DNA of 27,624 bases from an uncultured Lachnospiraceae bacterium (GCA_934320895.1 CAKRFY010000035.1:1-27624); one strand, 5' to 3'; positions 1-9,367 are shown, counted from the first letter of the stretch. Notes: generated by a model from the sequence alone, not told the origin. Numbers and translations: made by a program.

Positions 1-6
1 CATAAA

Positions 7-55
7 AACACCACCTATATTTGATATATCTATTATACCAAATATAGGCGGTGTT
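7..55. terminator. Long hairpin at the start of the permease fragment
   Basis: Arms at 7-23 and 39-55 pair over 17 bp with one G-T wobble, around a 15-nt AT-rich loop. On the minus strand the stem is followed by TTTTT, and on the plus strand a run of five T lies 7 nt further on, so it could terminate in either direction. It sits in the reading frame of the permease fragment that follows, so it may instead be a small palindromic insertion that cut the gene. The window edge prevents a decision. Confidence 0.55.
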
Positions 56-78
56 ATCCACTTTTTCAGTGCCCTCAT

Positions 79-1161
79 GTGGTAGGATGGGTTGATAAAA
101 AGACCTATATAAATATGTGTAAAGGCACTTTCAGTCAAAAAGAATTACAACAAAACCTCAATTCAATAAGAAAAAAGAGAGATAAAGTTGCATCCGATCC
201 ACTTATTGAGGGAATTGATATAAAACTTTTAAATAAAGTTAAAGTCATTTCTGGCAGCATTTCTCCACTTAAAGACAAAAAACAGCACAATATAGCTATA
301 AGTGTAATGACTGATGATTACGGCAATCCACAAAACATGGGAATATACCCAAAAGTCGGCGATAAGTTCACAATGTCATATATTGATGATGCTTATTTTA
401 TTGATAATCGGACAGGCAAAAAAGTAACCGATGACACCCCCGAAAAATATATGGAATACTATATAGCCAAAGAACATGAAGTCACATATACGGTATGTGC
501 ACTTGTGAATGTTCCATATTCAATGGGATTTCGATACGGTTCTGTAACCGGATATAATGTGGTAATGTCAACCGACAGCCTGAAAAATGATAGCAGGCAA
601 AAAATTTCACCATTATTTTATATGTTAGACTCTAAAAACAAAAAAGCTGAGATACGGACTGAGAACTACCTTAAAAATATAACTTCCGCACCTTCATCTT
701 CACTTTCCTTTGAAAGTAAAGCTAAGGTTCGTCAGGGATTTGACAGTTTTAAAAATATGTTTATATTGCTTGGCGGTCTGCTGTGTGCTGTTATAGGGAT
801 TATCGGAATACTTAATTTTGTCAATGCCGTCCTCACAGGAATCATGTCAAGAAAACATGAATTTGCAATGCTTAAATCCATAGGTATGACAAACAGACAG
901 CTTCGCAGAATGCTTATATATGAAAGTTTATTCTATAGCGTAAGTTCATCCGTCGTATCACTCATTACTTCGGTAATATTTGCCGTACTCACTAAAAGAC
1001 TGTTTGAAAATATTTTCTGGTTCTTCAACGGACATTTTGTAATACTTCCTGTATTGCTTGTCGCTCCGGTATTTATCATACTTAGCTGTATTATTCCGAT
1101 GTTGATGTATGGAAATACTGAAAAACAAAGTGTTGTAGATACTTTGAGAGATTTTGTGTAA
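79..1161 (+). pseudogene. FtsX-family ABC transporter permease, 3' part only
   Basis: The 360 readable residues look like the C-terminal part of an FtsX/MacB-type permease of an ABC exporter or antimicrobial-peptide resistance system. The first 225 or so residues resemble the extracellular domain. Three hydrophobic segments follow (about 228-256, 284-304 and 319-344) with the usual inner motif 'SRKHEFAMLKSIGMTNRQ' between the first two. Family members carry an N-terminal membrane helix before the extracellular domain, and it is missing here. The nominal GTG start at 79 has no ribosome binding site, and the frame stays open upstream only to about 25, where a large hairpin lies. I therefore read it as 5'-truncated. 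The truncation could be a real deletion or an insertion boundary near the window edge. No ATPase partner is visible downstream. It ends at a good terminator. Confidence 0.7.
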
Positions 1162-1230
1162 AGTGTTTATATGATTAGGAATAATTGTATTTTTATCATC
1201 TAAAGGCACCGACAGAATTATAATTTTCAA

Positions 1231-1303
1231 CTATGCTCTATTCTAAGTAATAAGCGGCTGCTGTTTGATTATATGCTTAGAATGGGGCATAGTGTTTTTT
1301 ATT
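1231..1303 (+). terminator. Rho-independent terminator of the permease fragment
   Basis: Arms 1231-1247 and 1276-1292 pair over 17 bp with two G-T wobbles, followed by GTTTTTTATTT. It starts 70 nt after the permease stop codon and lies on the same strand. The intact terminator suggests the permease was once a normal last gene of an operon. Confidence 0.85.
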
Positions 1304-1361
1304 TACATAATAATATTCTTTTATTAAATATATTTTGTATAATCAAAAAACTTAACAATAT

Positions 1362-2052
1362 TAATCAATCTGTTCCAATCAGCACCTCTTTCCCCTTGAA
1401 AGCGAATCCATAATGTCTTATATTTTCTTTCTTTACCCCTCTGCTTATAAGTTCTGTATCATAATCTTTTTCATTTATCTGCTTCAATGCTGCCGACAAT
1501 GTCTCTTTTAATGTATCTTCTTTTCTGAAATTAAAAACTTTAAATTCTATTACTATCCCCGGATATTTCATATTGTTTTTATCTATTGGTTCAAGCATTA
1601 TATCATATCTGACATATCGTTTGATATATTTTTAATATTATTCCTTTCTTCGTCTGTCAGACCGTCCCAATCTTTCAAAAATATAAATGATTGATATAAG
1701 TCACATACGATTTTTTTATTCTAGCAATCGTATCTTCATAATTATTTTGTTTTACACCTGCAAAACTAAGAAAAATCACCGGATATGTTCCCTGAAGATT
1801 TCTATATTTTTCATAATTCCATATTTCAAGTCCTTCAAACAAATCACCTCTTTCTGCAAATTTATTTGAAAAAAAGCAATTTAACATATCCATATTCAAT
1901 GTTTTTCCAAAACGACTCGGGCGGGTAATCAATGTTACATCATCATTCTTTTCCCACCACTCTTTTATAAACATTGTCTTATCTATATAAAAACAATCGT
2001 TTACTCGAATACTTTCAAAGCTCTGTTTTCCTATACCTACTGTTTTAAACAT
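1362..2052 (-). pseudogene. AAA-ATPase / PD-(D/E)XK family protein, frameshifted and internally deleted
   Basis: This is a remnant of the large 'predicted AAA-ATPase plus C-terminal PD-(D/E)XK nuclease-like' family (PF09820 with PF08011), often more than 500 residues and of unknown role. The N-terminal part starts at ATG 2052 behind GGAGATGG. It shows 'YIDKTMFIKEWW' and the Walker A-like 'ITRPSRFGKTLNM'. At the A7 run (1711-1717) the frame breaks: adding one A restores 'IVCDLYQSFIFLKDW' and carries on to 'LTDEERNNIKNISNDMSD'. The sequence then jumps, in another frame, to the nuclease-like C-terminus 'RYVRYDIMLEPIDKN', with 'PGIVIEFKVF' after it, ending near 1362. The rest of the ATPase domain and the linker are gone. 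Family assignment is confident; loss of function follows from the missing core. Confidence 0.85.
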
Positions 2053-2206
2053 ATTCCATCTCCATTTTCGCAAAAAAATATTCTATTTTTTTTGATACAG
2101 TTCTCATATCAACCACTATGTAAATGCTATTACAAATTTAACATATATAGCCCCAAATCACAAATTTATTAACTCGAAATCAAAAGTTAGAGATTATATA
2201 AATAAT

Positions 2207-2242
2207 AAAAAAAGAAAGAGATTAACCAAATAACCTCTTTCT
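2207..2242 (-). terminator. rpsU terminator
   Basis: AGAAAGAG (2213-2220) and CTCTTTCT (2235-2242) form a perfect 8-bp stem that continues with weaker pairs. On the minus strand it is followed by a run of T. It lies 38 nt after the rpsU stop codon. Confidence 0.85.
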
Positions 2243-2279
2243 GATTTCAGAATCTGACACTCAAATTCCTAACATACGA

Positions 2280-2453
2280 TTAGTATTTGCGCTTACGAGC
2301 TGCCTCAGACTTCTTCTTACGACGAACGCTTGGCTTCTCATAATGCTCTCTTTTACGAATTTCCTGCTGGATACCAGCTTTAGCACAATTTCTTTTGAAA
2401 CGACGTAAAGCGTTATCCAATGTCTCATTCTCTTTTACGATTACATTTGACAT
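2280..2453 (-). CDS. rpsU: 30S ribosomal protein S21
   Basis: A 57-codon gene encodes bS21, a small basic protein of the 30S subunit near the mRNA 3'-end/anti-SD region. The product begins '[20 protein letters not shown]' and ends in a very basic tail '[14 protein letters not shown]', the full-length arrangement of the Firmicutes protein. The start ATG at 2451-2453 follows a purine-rich GGAGGGAGG tract about 15 nt upstream, with AGGTG closer. Its own promoter (2558-2585) and terminator make it a single-gene unit, downstream of the AlkD-type gene on the same strand. Recognition is secure. Confidence 0.97.
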   Translation of the reverse strand: MSNVIVKENETLDNALRRFKRNCAKAGIQQEIRKREHYEKPSVRRKKKSEAARKRKY

Positions 2454-2525
2454 AGTCTCACACCTAACCTCCCTCCAGTTGTAGATTATGCATCAAATAC
2501 ACAAACAACTGCGTAGGGTATTTTT

Positions 2526-2546
2526 CACAGAACCACAGTTCTGTAC
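2526..2546 (-). other. Hairpin at the 5' end of the rpsU mRNA
   Basis: In the rpsU transcript, ACAGAAC and GTTCTGT pair perfectly over 7 bp around a 4-nt loop, beginning a few nucleotides after the expected transcription start. It could stabilise the short mRNA or act in control of S21 synthesis; no known leader class is recognised. Confidence 0.5.
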
Positions 2547-2557
2547 GCACATCTATC

Positions 2558-2585
2558 ATTATACCACAAATTTACTATTAGTCAA
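2558..2585 (-). promoter_or_regulatory. rpsU promoter
   Basis: On the minus strand TTGACT (2580-2585) and TATAAT (2558-2563) are separated by 16 nt. The -35 box overlaps the last codons of the upstream alkylation-repair gene. Expected transcript start is near 2551, giving a leader of about 100 nt. Confidence 0.75.
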
Positions 2586-3511
2586 CAACTTTTTTGTATT
2601 TTTTCGTCTTTTTTGTAACAAACTTTTCTGATATATTCTTTTAGTTCATTAGAAGGCGTTTTTGATTCACATATCTTTCTTATCGCTTTTTTATATGATA
2701 CTTCATCTAACTTTAAATTTTCCTTGTCTAGCAAAAATCTCCACACTGCTCCAGGATATACTACGAACAATTCCGCAATAAGCCATCCTGCTGCCATCTG
2801 AGTGTAATATCCATTTTTTGAAAAATTTCTATTCACAAGCTCTAATATTTTATCCGTATATTTTCCACTTTCGATATGTGCATATTCCTGATGTTCATTA
2901 TCCTTACAGTATCCCTGACAATTTATACCATTGTTTATATAACCTTCCGCATTATGTAAAAAAGCCTCCTGCTTCTCTACATTATTATCTGAAACCAGTT
3001 CTTCTATATCGTACTTTTCAACAACTTTCTTCCTCGTGATCTTGTTACCTTCTATATCTATTTTCACATAATGTTCAAGCAAAAGTATAAGTCCTGCTCT
3101 TGCAATATATTCTTTTTTTGAACATATCATTTTTTCTATGTCCTTTATAAATTCATCATGATGCTTATCCATAATCCTGAATTCTTTGCAAAATCCGTCG
3201 TTTACCGACCAATTGTCTATACATAAAACAAATTCATTTAACATTTTCTTTGCCAGTTTTATATCACCTTCTTTTGCTGTCGCAATCCCTATTACAAAAC
3301 CACGAATCATTGTTTCTTCAAAGTATATATCATCTTCTTCAAGTAATTTCTGCCAATCAGTATTTTCCTTTACAAGTTCTTTTGCATATTTTCTTATAAA
3401 AGGCACTCTCACACCTAATATATTTTCACATCCAGGAATGAGTTTTTTGGAAAATTCCCTATATTTTTCCTCACTCATTGATATAAGTTTATTACGCACT
3501 ATTTTATCCAT
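2582..3511 (-). CDS. DNA alkylation repair protein, AlkD-like HEAT-repeat family, with insert
   Basis: Members are helical-repeat DNA glycosylases that remove N3- and N7-alkylated purines. The first 150 residues match the family: 'GVRVPFIRKYAKEL', 'FEETMIRGFVIG', 'CIDNWSVNDGFC' (the Trp/Asp region that touches DNA in AlkD homologues). The C-terminal repeats 'GYYTQMAAGWLIAELFVVYP' also fit. The usual length is about 230 residues and this one has 309. The extra residues, roughly 151-217, are hydrophilic, rich in Asn, Glu and Lys, and carry two Cys. They lie between repeats that normally follow directly. The start ATG at 3511 has AGAGGAAG upstream. It lies downstream of alaS, separated by a terminator. 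Family is confident; activity of this inserted form is inferred. Confidence 0.85.
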   Translation of the reverse strand: MDKIVRNKLISMSEEKYREFSKKLIPGCENILGVRVPFIRKYAKELVKENTDWQKLLEEDDIYFEETMIRGFVIGIATAKEGDIKLAKKMLNEFVLCIDNWSVNDGFCKEFRIMDKHHDEFIKDIEKMICSKKEYIARAGLILLLEHYVKIDIEGNKITRKKVVEKYDIEELVSDNNVEKQEAFLHNAEGYINNGINCQGYCKDNEHQEYAHIESGKYTDKILELVNRNFSKNGYYTQMAAGWLIAELFVVYPGAVWRFLLDKENLKLDEVSYKKAIRKICESKTPSNELKEYIRKVCYKKDEKIQKSC

Positions 3512-3561
3512 AACATACTTCCTCTCTTGCTATTTTATTTTTCTTCAAATGTCTAAAATAG

Positions 3562-3587
3562 AAAAAAGTCATCTTACGATGACCTTT
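3562..3587 (-). terminator. alaS terminator
   Basis: On the minus strand GGTCATC and GATGACT pair around GTAA, followed by TTTTTTC. It lies about 55 nt after the alaS stop codon and about 50 nt before the alkylation-repair gene. Confidence 0.8.
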
Positions 3588-3642
3588 TCCTGTTTTTATA
3601 AATACACAAACATATGAATATCTAAATATATTTTAATTGATT

Positions 3643-6294
3643 TTATAACTGGCTCTCTACAACCTCATATGCCTTTTCGATTGCTGCCGGTATTCCATCA
3701 GGATTTTTTCCTCCTGCCTGAGCCATGTTTGGACGACCACCGCCGCCACCTCCAACAAGTGCTGCGATTCCTTTGATTAGATTTCCTGCATGTGCACCTT
3801 TCTTAACTGCATCATCTGTTGCCATTGCAAGGAGTGTAACCTTTCCGTCAACTGCAGATGCGAGAACTACTACACCATTTCCAATCTTTTCCTTCATCTG
3901 ATCACCAAGATTTCTAAGACCGTTCATGTCTACATCAGGCACTGCCATTGCAAGAACCTTCACGCCTTTTATCTCTTTAATCTGACTATCTACATCTCCT
4001 ACTGCATCATTGGCAAGTTTTGCCTTAAGCTTTTCGTTCTCACTTGAAAGTTCTTTTATCTCATCATGCATTGCATTGATCTTGTTTACGAGTTTTGAAG
4101 GCTCTGCCTTTGCCGCCTTCGCTGCCTCATTAAGCTGTTTTTCAATCTCTGCATAATATTTCATAAGTCCGTCACCAGTAAGTGCTTCGATACGGCGTGT
4201 TCCTGCTGCAACACCGCTCTCAGATATGATCTTAAAGTATCCAATAACACCTGTGTTTGCAACATGAGTACCACCACAAAGCTCTGTACTAAAATCACCC
4301 ATCTTTACAACACGGACTTTCTCACCATATTTCTCGCCAAAGAGTGCCATTGCACCTGTCTTTTTAGCTTCATCAAGTGTCATGACTTCTGTTACAACCG
4401 GAAGGTTTGCTGCTACATGTTCATTTACGATAGCTTCCACTTTTTCTATCTCTTCAGGAGTCATAGCTGAGAAATGCGTAAAGTCAAATCTAAGTCTGTT
4501 CGCATCATTGTATGAACCTGCCTGCTCTACATGAGAACCTAAGACTTCACGAAGTGCCTCCTGTAAAAGATGTGTTGCACTGTGGTTTTTACATGTTGCT
4601 GTACGATTTGAAGCATCAACCTTAAGTGTAACTGTATCTCCATCTTTAAACATTCCCTTAACGACCTCACCGATATGGGCAACTTTTCCACCGAGAAGTT
4701 TAACTGTATCTTTTACCTTAAATTCGCTATCACCACAAACAATGGTTCCTATATCTGCCTGCTGACCACCCATTGTTGCATAGAATGGTGTCTTATCAAC
4801 AATAATAGTTCCATTCTGACCATCTGTTAAAGCTGCAACTACATCACTGTCCGTTGTAAGTGCAGTGATTTTTCCGTCAGCTTCAAGTCTGTCATATCCG
4901 ATAAATTCTGTTGTGAGTGCTGGATCAAGCTGCTGGTAAACAGTTTCCTCTGCTCCCATATAGTTAGTTGTCTTTCTTGCACTGCGGGCCTTCTGCTTCT
5001 GTTCTTCCATAGCAGACTCAAAGCCCTTTTCATCTACTGTGTATCCCTTTTCTTCAAGAATCTCAGTGGTGAGGTCTAATGGGAATCCGTAAGTGTCATA
5101 TAACTTAAATGCATCTTTACCATCAAGTTCCTTTTTACCTGACTTTGCAAGTTCTTCCTGCATCTGATTAAGTATACTTAATCCCTGATCTATAGTCTTA
5201 TCAAATTTGCTTTCTTCCTGCGAAAGTACATTTAAAATAAATTCTTTCTTTTCTTCAAGCTCAGGATAACCATCTTTTGATTCATTTATAACAGTCTGGG
5301 CAAGCTCTGCCATAAACTGTTTATTGATTCCAAGCATACGTCCGTGACGGACTGCTCTTCTTATAAGACGGCGGAGTACATAACCACGACCTTCATTTGA
5401 TGGCATGATTCCATCTGAAACCATAAATGTTGATGAACGGATATGGTCTGTGATAAGTCTGATAGAAACATCTTTCGCCTCATCTGTCTGGTATGTCGTA
5501 TCTGCCATCTCACATATTTTGTCTCTGATAGCTTTCATCGTATCTACATCAAATACAGAGTCAACATCCTGAACTACAACAGCGAGACGCTCAAGTCCCA
5601 TACCTGTATCTATATTCTTGTTCTCAAGTTCTTCATAACCACCGTGTCCATCACCATTAAACTGTGTAAATACATTGTTCCATACTTCCATGAAACGGTC
5701 ACAGTCACAACCTACCTTACAGTCAGGTTTGCCACAGCCGTATTTATCTCCTCTGTCATAGTAGATTTCTGAACATGGACCACAAGGGCCTGCACCATGT
5801 TCCCAGAAGTTATCACACTCACCGTTTTCATCACGGTAAAAACGAGTAATCTTTTCTCCAGGTACACCGACTTCTTTTGTCCAGATATCATATGCCTCAT
5901 CATCCTCGCCATAGATAGAAGGATAAAGTCTTTCAGGATCCATTCCGATAACTTTTGTCAAAAACTCCCATGACCATGCGATAGCTTCATGCTTAAAGTA
6001 ATCACCGAAAGAAAAGTTTCCAAGCATCTCAAAGAATGTAAGGTGGCGTGCTGTCTTTCCAACATTTTCGATATCACCTGTACGAACACATTTCTGACAT
6101 GTAGTAACACGTCTTCTAGGTGGGATCTCCTGTCCTGTAAAATATGGCTTAAGTGGTGCCATACCTGCATTTATAAGTAATAAACTGTTATCATTGTGTG
6201 GAACGAGAGAAAAGCTTTTCATTGCGAGATGACCTTTACTCTCGAAGAACTCTAAGTACATTCTACGAAGTTCATTAACACCGTATTTTTTCAT
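3643..6294 (-). CDS. alaS: Alanyl-tRNA synthetase
   Basis: A complete 883-residue class IIc synthetase that charges tRNA-Ala and edits mischarged Ser/Gly. It has the catalytic domain with 'LINAGMAPLKPYF' and motif 2 region 'TARHLTFFEMLGNFSFGDYF', a middle tRNA-recognition part, the editing domain with zinc ligands 'HSATH' (H571, H575) and 'CGGTH' (C673, H677), and a C-terminal DHHA1-like domain with a glycine stretch 'GGGGGGRPNMAQAGG'. A Cys-rich loop ('CGKPDCKVGCDCDRF') lies near residue 190, as in many clostridial AlaRS. Start ATG 6294 follows TGGAGGAATATAATC. It is transcribed alone from a perfect consensus promoter. I looked for a T-box leader and found none of its conserved core. Confidence 0.98.
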   Translation of the reverse strand: MKKYGVNELRRMYLEFFESKGHLAMKSFSLVPHNDNSLLLINAGMAPLKPYFTGQEIPPRRRVTTCQKCVRTGDIENVGKTARHLTFFEMLGNFSFGDYFKHEAIAWSWEFLTKVIGMDPERLYPSIYGEDDEAYDIWTKEVGVPGEKITRFYRDENGECDNFWEHGAGPCGPCSEIYYDRGDKYGCGKPDCKVGCDCDRFMEVWNNVFTQFNGDGHGGYEELENKNIDTGMGLERLAVVVQDVDSVFDVDTMKAIRDKICEMADTTYQTDEAKDVSIRLITDHIRSSTFMVSDGIMPSNEGRGYVLRRLIRRAVRHGRMLGINKQFMAELAQTVINESKDGYPELEEKKEFILNVLSQEESKFDKTIDQGLSILNQMQEELAKSGKKELDGKDAFKLYDTYGFPLDLTTEILEEKGYTVDEKGFESAMEEQKQKARSARKTTNYMGAEETVYQQLDPALTTEFIGYDRLEADGKITALTTDSDVVAALTDGQNGTIIVDKTPFYATMGGQQADIGTIVCGDSEFKVKDTVKLLGGKVAHIGEVVKGMFKDGDTVTLKVDASNRTATCKNHSATHLLQEALREVLGSHVEQAGSYNDANRLRFDFTHFSAMTPEEIEKVEAIVNEHVAANLPVVTEVMTLDEAKKTGAMALFGEKYGEKVRVVKMGDFSTELCGGTHVANTGVIGYFKIISESGVAAGTRRIEALTGDGLMKYYAEIEKQLNEAAKAAKAEPSKLVNKINAMHDEIKELSSENEKLKAKLANDAVGDVDSQIKEIKGVKVLAMAVPDVDMNGLRNLGDQMKEKIGNGVVVLASAVDGKVTLLAMATDDAVKKGAHAGNLIKGIAALVGGGGGGRPNMAQAGGKNPDGIPAAIEKAYEVVESQL

Positions 6295-6452
6295 GATTAT
6301 ATTCCTCCAGCTAAACTTAAGTAACGGTCTTTACCGTCCTCTATTATTCATAACCCAGTATAAAAGACAGCAACTTTCAAACATAAAATATCACTCATAA
6401 GATTCATGTCCGTTTTAAAGCTATCTGATAAAAGGTCAAAGTCTAATAAATA

Positions 6453-6481
6453 ATTATAAGTTATGAAATTTAGTCTGTCAA
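6453..6481 (-). promoter_or_regulatory. alaS promoter, perfect sigma-A consensus
   Basis: Minus-strand TTGACA (6476-6481) and TATAAT (6453-6458) with exactly 17 nt between. The predicted leader is about 150 nt. Near its 3' end ACGGT-AAAG-ACCGT forms a small hairpin just upstream of the ribosome binding site. The leader has no T-box consensus, so alanine-tRNA control by that mechanism is not supported. Confidence 0.9.
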
Positions 6482-6520
6482 TAAATCATTCATTTTATAT
6501 TTCATATTTTTACCATAAAC

Positions 6521-6558
6521 ACCGAACAACCGTCCCCTAAACAAGGCAGTTATTCGGT
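6521..6558. repeat. Palindromic GGGGAC element behind the ABC permease
   Basis: ACCGAACAAC (6521-6530) and GTTATTCGGT (6549-6558) pair over 10 bp with one wobble, and the loop contains minus-strand GTTTAGGGGACGG. No T run follows on either strand, so it is a poor intrinsic terminator, although it sits 22 nt after the permease stop codon. The GTTT(A/G/T)GGGGAC core recurs at 17221 and 19189. I read it as a REP-like palindromic element; this is an inference. Confidence 0.5.
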
Positions 6559-6579
6559 ATTATAATATCAGTATTCTTC

Positions 6580-8493
6580 TTAGTTACCTGACTCACTAAG
6601 CATTCCATCATTTCTCAAGTCAGAAATGACAGCCAGCGTATTTTCTGCGTCCTGTGATATTCCCAAAGTATTTACAGAATACACATCTGAACTATTTACA
6701 TAAAAGAAATTTCTTTCATAATCACTCATTTTATACTTCTCTGCCATAATCTGACTGACAAACGGTCTAAACTCTATCTGACTATATGTTTTGTTGCCAT
6801 CGCTTGCACTATTCAGATAAAATACATCTATATTTCCATCCGCGATATCTTTTTTGAGTGCATCATATATTTTCTTTCTTGCTTCCTCATATGTGGCATA
6901 TGAGTTATGCCACACACTGCCATCTGTTTTATCAGCCTCATATGTATCAATCTCAACATTCTGAAGTTTAAAATCCTCTTCTTGATATGCCCTCGAGAAT
7001 AATGCCTCAAACTTCTGTTTGCTGCTGTTGGCACATTTAACTATATCATATACTCTTGAGCCACTGCTGCTTGGAAGCCCGTAAGAAAATTGACGTCTGG
7101 AACCATCTTTTAATATATAGTCAAATTGAACTGTACATACATTATCTTCTATTTTAGCAACAGTTCTTTCTCTCTCAATCTGCTTATTTATCTTAATAAA
7201 TTTACTAATATCATCTTTATCAGTATATAAAAGATTGTTAACTGATGATATCTCCAGCGAACTTACATTGTTTATATCAGGAATCCTTACACCTATAACC
7301 CCCGTCGTCTCCAAAACAAGAATTATAAACATAAATCCAAAAATGACTGCAAAATTTGTTTTACTGAACTTTTTCCATATAAAAAATGTTTTTCTTAATA
7401 TCATCTCACTTATAAAATAACATACAGAAACACATATAAGAACAAATATGAATACATATATAATGCCTTTACCTTGGTAATGCATTCTGTTTATATATCC
7501 TATAGTTTCATTCTGAAAATAAATTGTATAAAATGCAATCGCAAAAGATACACCACCTGAAATCGCAAATACTGTTCTAAACACAGGCTCACACCACTTA
7601 AATGAAACCATATCTCCTACAGTTTCAGATCTGCGGTATTTATATAACATTAAAGCAACAGCAAATACAAGTATTCCTGCCACTAACACACCGACAAACG
7701 GTAGTATATCACTTCCTGTAATAACATATTTTTCAAAAGCATTAGGCTGATATTTTCCCCTTTTTGAAGGCATAACCTTAAACCCTACATTCTTAAGAGC
7801 ATATGCAACAGGACTCAGCCATATAAACTTATTTCCTAATATATCAGTTATAGAAGTCCCTCTATCTGCATATGAAAACATTTGATTTAATGAATAAAAC
7901 ATTAAATACATCGCTATATAAAGTATATTTATAACTCCATACACAACAATAGACATCATACTGTTTCCACATACCATGACAACAGCACATGCAATGCTGT
8001 AAAACAGTACTATCATAGCAAAAACTTCAAAAGCCATCAGCATAATACTTGCTGCCATTCCTGTTTTATATGCACATGCAACAGCAATATAACCTATAAA
8101 TCCTAAAACATATGGTATGATCATTATAATTATACCTGACATATAATGTGATATGAACAGACTTTCTCTCTTCACTGGAAATGAATGTATCATATACATA
8201 TCTCTTGAATTAAATGTATAATGAAATATAACCACCGCCACAACTATTGCCAATGCACATATCAAAAACGGATTCGACAATACTACCGAAAACTCTTTTA
8301 TCTCTGATCCTATGTCATTCGGTATCGCAAGAGTATTTTTTACATCATTTTCCAGCACTGTCCTTACACTGCTTGTAAGAGGCATTACAAATACTATGAT
8401 AGACAAAAATATCTCTATCGCCCACAATGGCCAAAATTGCGTCATATCCTTCTTAAATAAGGTCTTATTAAAATAAGATGTCTTTGACTTCAT
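6580..8493 (-). CDS. ABC-2 type multi-spanning membrane permease
   Basis: The 637-residue product is the membrane part of an ABC exporter encoded with its ATPase and a GntR repressor. The N-terminal half carries about six hydrophobic segments (e.g. 'LWAIEIFLSIIVFVMPL', 'FLICALAIVVAVVIFHYTF', 'IIIMIIPYVLGFIGYIAVA'), followed by two more near 310-340 and 355-385. The C-terminal ~230 residues form a hydrophilic, probably extracytoplasmic domain after a final helix near 390-410. I chose ATG 8493 because GGGAGGAG lies 7 nt upstream; longer readings to 8532 have no such site. It overlaps the ATPase gene by 26 bp, so translation is coupled. The YtrA-type regulator suggests export linked to cell-envelope stress or peptide antibiotics. 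The substrate is unknown. Confidence 0.85.
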   Translation of the reverse strand: MKSKTSYFNKTLFKKDMTQFWPLWAIEIFLSIIVFVMPLTSSVRTVLENDVKNTLAIPNDIGSEIKEFSVVLSNPFLICALAIVVAVVIFHYTFNSRDMYMIHSFPVKRESLFISHYMSGIIIMIIPYVLGFIGYIAVACAYKTGMAASIMLMAFEVFAMIVLFYSIACAVVMVCGNSMMSIVVYGVINILYIAMYLMFYSLNQMFSYADRGTSITDILGNKFIWLSPVAYALKNVGFKVMPSKRGKYQPNAFEKYVITGSDILPFVGVLVAGILVFAVALMLYKYRRSETVGDMVSFKWCEPVFRTVFAISGGVSFAIAFYTIYFQNETIGYINRMHYQGKGIIYVFIFVLICVSVCYFISEMILRKTFFIWKKFSKTNFAVIFGFMFIILVLETTGVIGVRIPDINNVSSLEISSVNNLLYTDKDDISKFIKINKQIERERTVAKIEDNVCTVQFDYILKDGSRRQFSYGLPSSSGSRVYDIVKCANSSKQKFEALFSRAYQEEDFKLQNVEIDTYEADKTDGSVWHNSYATYEEARKKIYDALKKDIADGNIDVFYLNSASDGNKTYSQIEFRPFVSQIMAEKYKMSDYERNFFYVNSSDVYSVNTLGISQDAENTLAVISDLRNDGMLSESGN

Positions 8494-9367
8494 AATTTTC
8501 TCCTCCCAACTCATATATAAATATTTCTTCAAGTGTAAGCGGCAGCAGATCCATAAGTATCGGGGTTAAGTTCATAAGCTTGCTCTCTACCATCTCTGGT
8601 TCACCTTTTACAATGATTGTATGAACCTTTCCCATCACAGAATGATTTACCACATTCACATACTTTTCAAATTCAGGAACATCGCCGTCAAACGCTATCT
8701 GAACTTTTGAAACACTTCCCTGAAGTTCCGACAGTGAACGTTCTATTATGATTTTTCCCTTATTCATGATTCCAACATAATCGCATACATCTTCAAGTTC
8801 CCTAAGATTATGTGAAGATACAAGTACTGTAACTCCATATTTACTTACCTCATTTAAAAGAATATTCCATATTTGCTTTCTCATAACCGGATCAAGCCCG
8901 TCAACAGGCTCATCAAGCACAAGAAGTTCCGGTCTCATACTGACTGCAAGCAAAAAGGCTGACTGCTTCTGCATACCTTTAGACATTCTTCTCACACGCA
9001 TTTTTCTATCGATTGCCGGAAAACATTCACAAAGTTTTATATATAGCTCCTTATCAAACTTTTTATAAATTCCTGCATAATACTTCATCATATCGTCAAG
9101 ACTTGCCTGTTTAAAATAAAATACATCATCTGGTATAAATGCTATCTTCTCTTTTATACAAGGATTTTCAAAAACCGGTTCACCCTCAATGCTTATGCTT
9201 CCGCTATCTGGTTTAAATATCCCTGTTATATTTCTAAGAAGTGTTGATTTTCCAGCACCATTTGGTCCCACAAGTCCATAAACCGAACCCTTCTTAACAT
9301 GAAATGACGCATTATCCAAAGCTTTAAAACCATCAAAACTTTTACATACATCTTTCCCTATTATCAT
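8468..9367 (-). CDS. ABC transporter ATP-binding protein
   Basis: A 299-residue ATPase subunit that powers the permease encoded directly downstream. Walker A 'GPNGAGKST' is at residues 34-42. The signature region is 'RRMSKGMQKQSA', a slightly degenerate SKGMQ form typical of the YtrB/EcfA-like exporter ATPases. Walker B is 'LLVLDEPVDGLDP' and the H-loop is 'LVSSHNLREL'. The C-terminal 90 residues form an accessory domain common in drug/bacteriocin exporters. I placed the start at ATG 9367, preceded by GAGGT; the longer ORF from 9388 has no ribosome binding site. It follows the gntR gene by 38 nt. Confidence 0.92.
   Translation of the reverse strand: MIIGKDVCKSFDGFKALDNASFHVKKGSVYGLVGPNGAGKSTLLRNITGIFKPDSGSISIEGEPVFENPCIKEKIAFIPDDVFYFKQASLDDMMKYYAGIYKKFDKELYIKLCECFPAIDRKMRVRRMSKGMQKQSAFLLAVSMRPELLVLDEPVDGLDPVMRKQIWNILLNEVSKYGVTVLVSSHNLRELEDVCDYVGIMNKGKIIIERSLSELQGSVSKVQIAFDGDVPEFEKYVNVVNHSVMGKVHTIIVKGEPEMVESKLMNLTPILMDLLPLTLEEIFIYELGGENYEVKDILF

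Noticed and set aside
3790..6180. Several open frames of 60-110 codons opposite or shifted within alaS
   Set aside because: They are shadows of the synthetase gene: low-complexity, Cys/His/Tyr/Phe-rich translations without ribosome binding sites.
6295..6579. Possible T-box riboswitch in the alaS leader
   Set aside because: The leader is long enough (about 150 nt from the promoter) but lacks the conserved T-box core and a downstream terminator/antiterminator pair.
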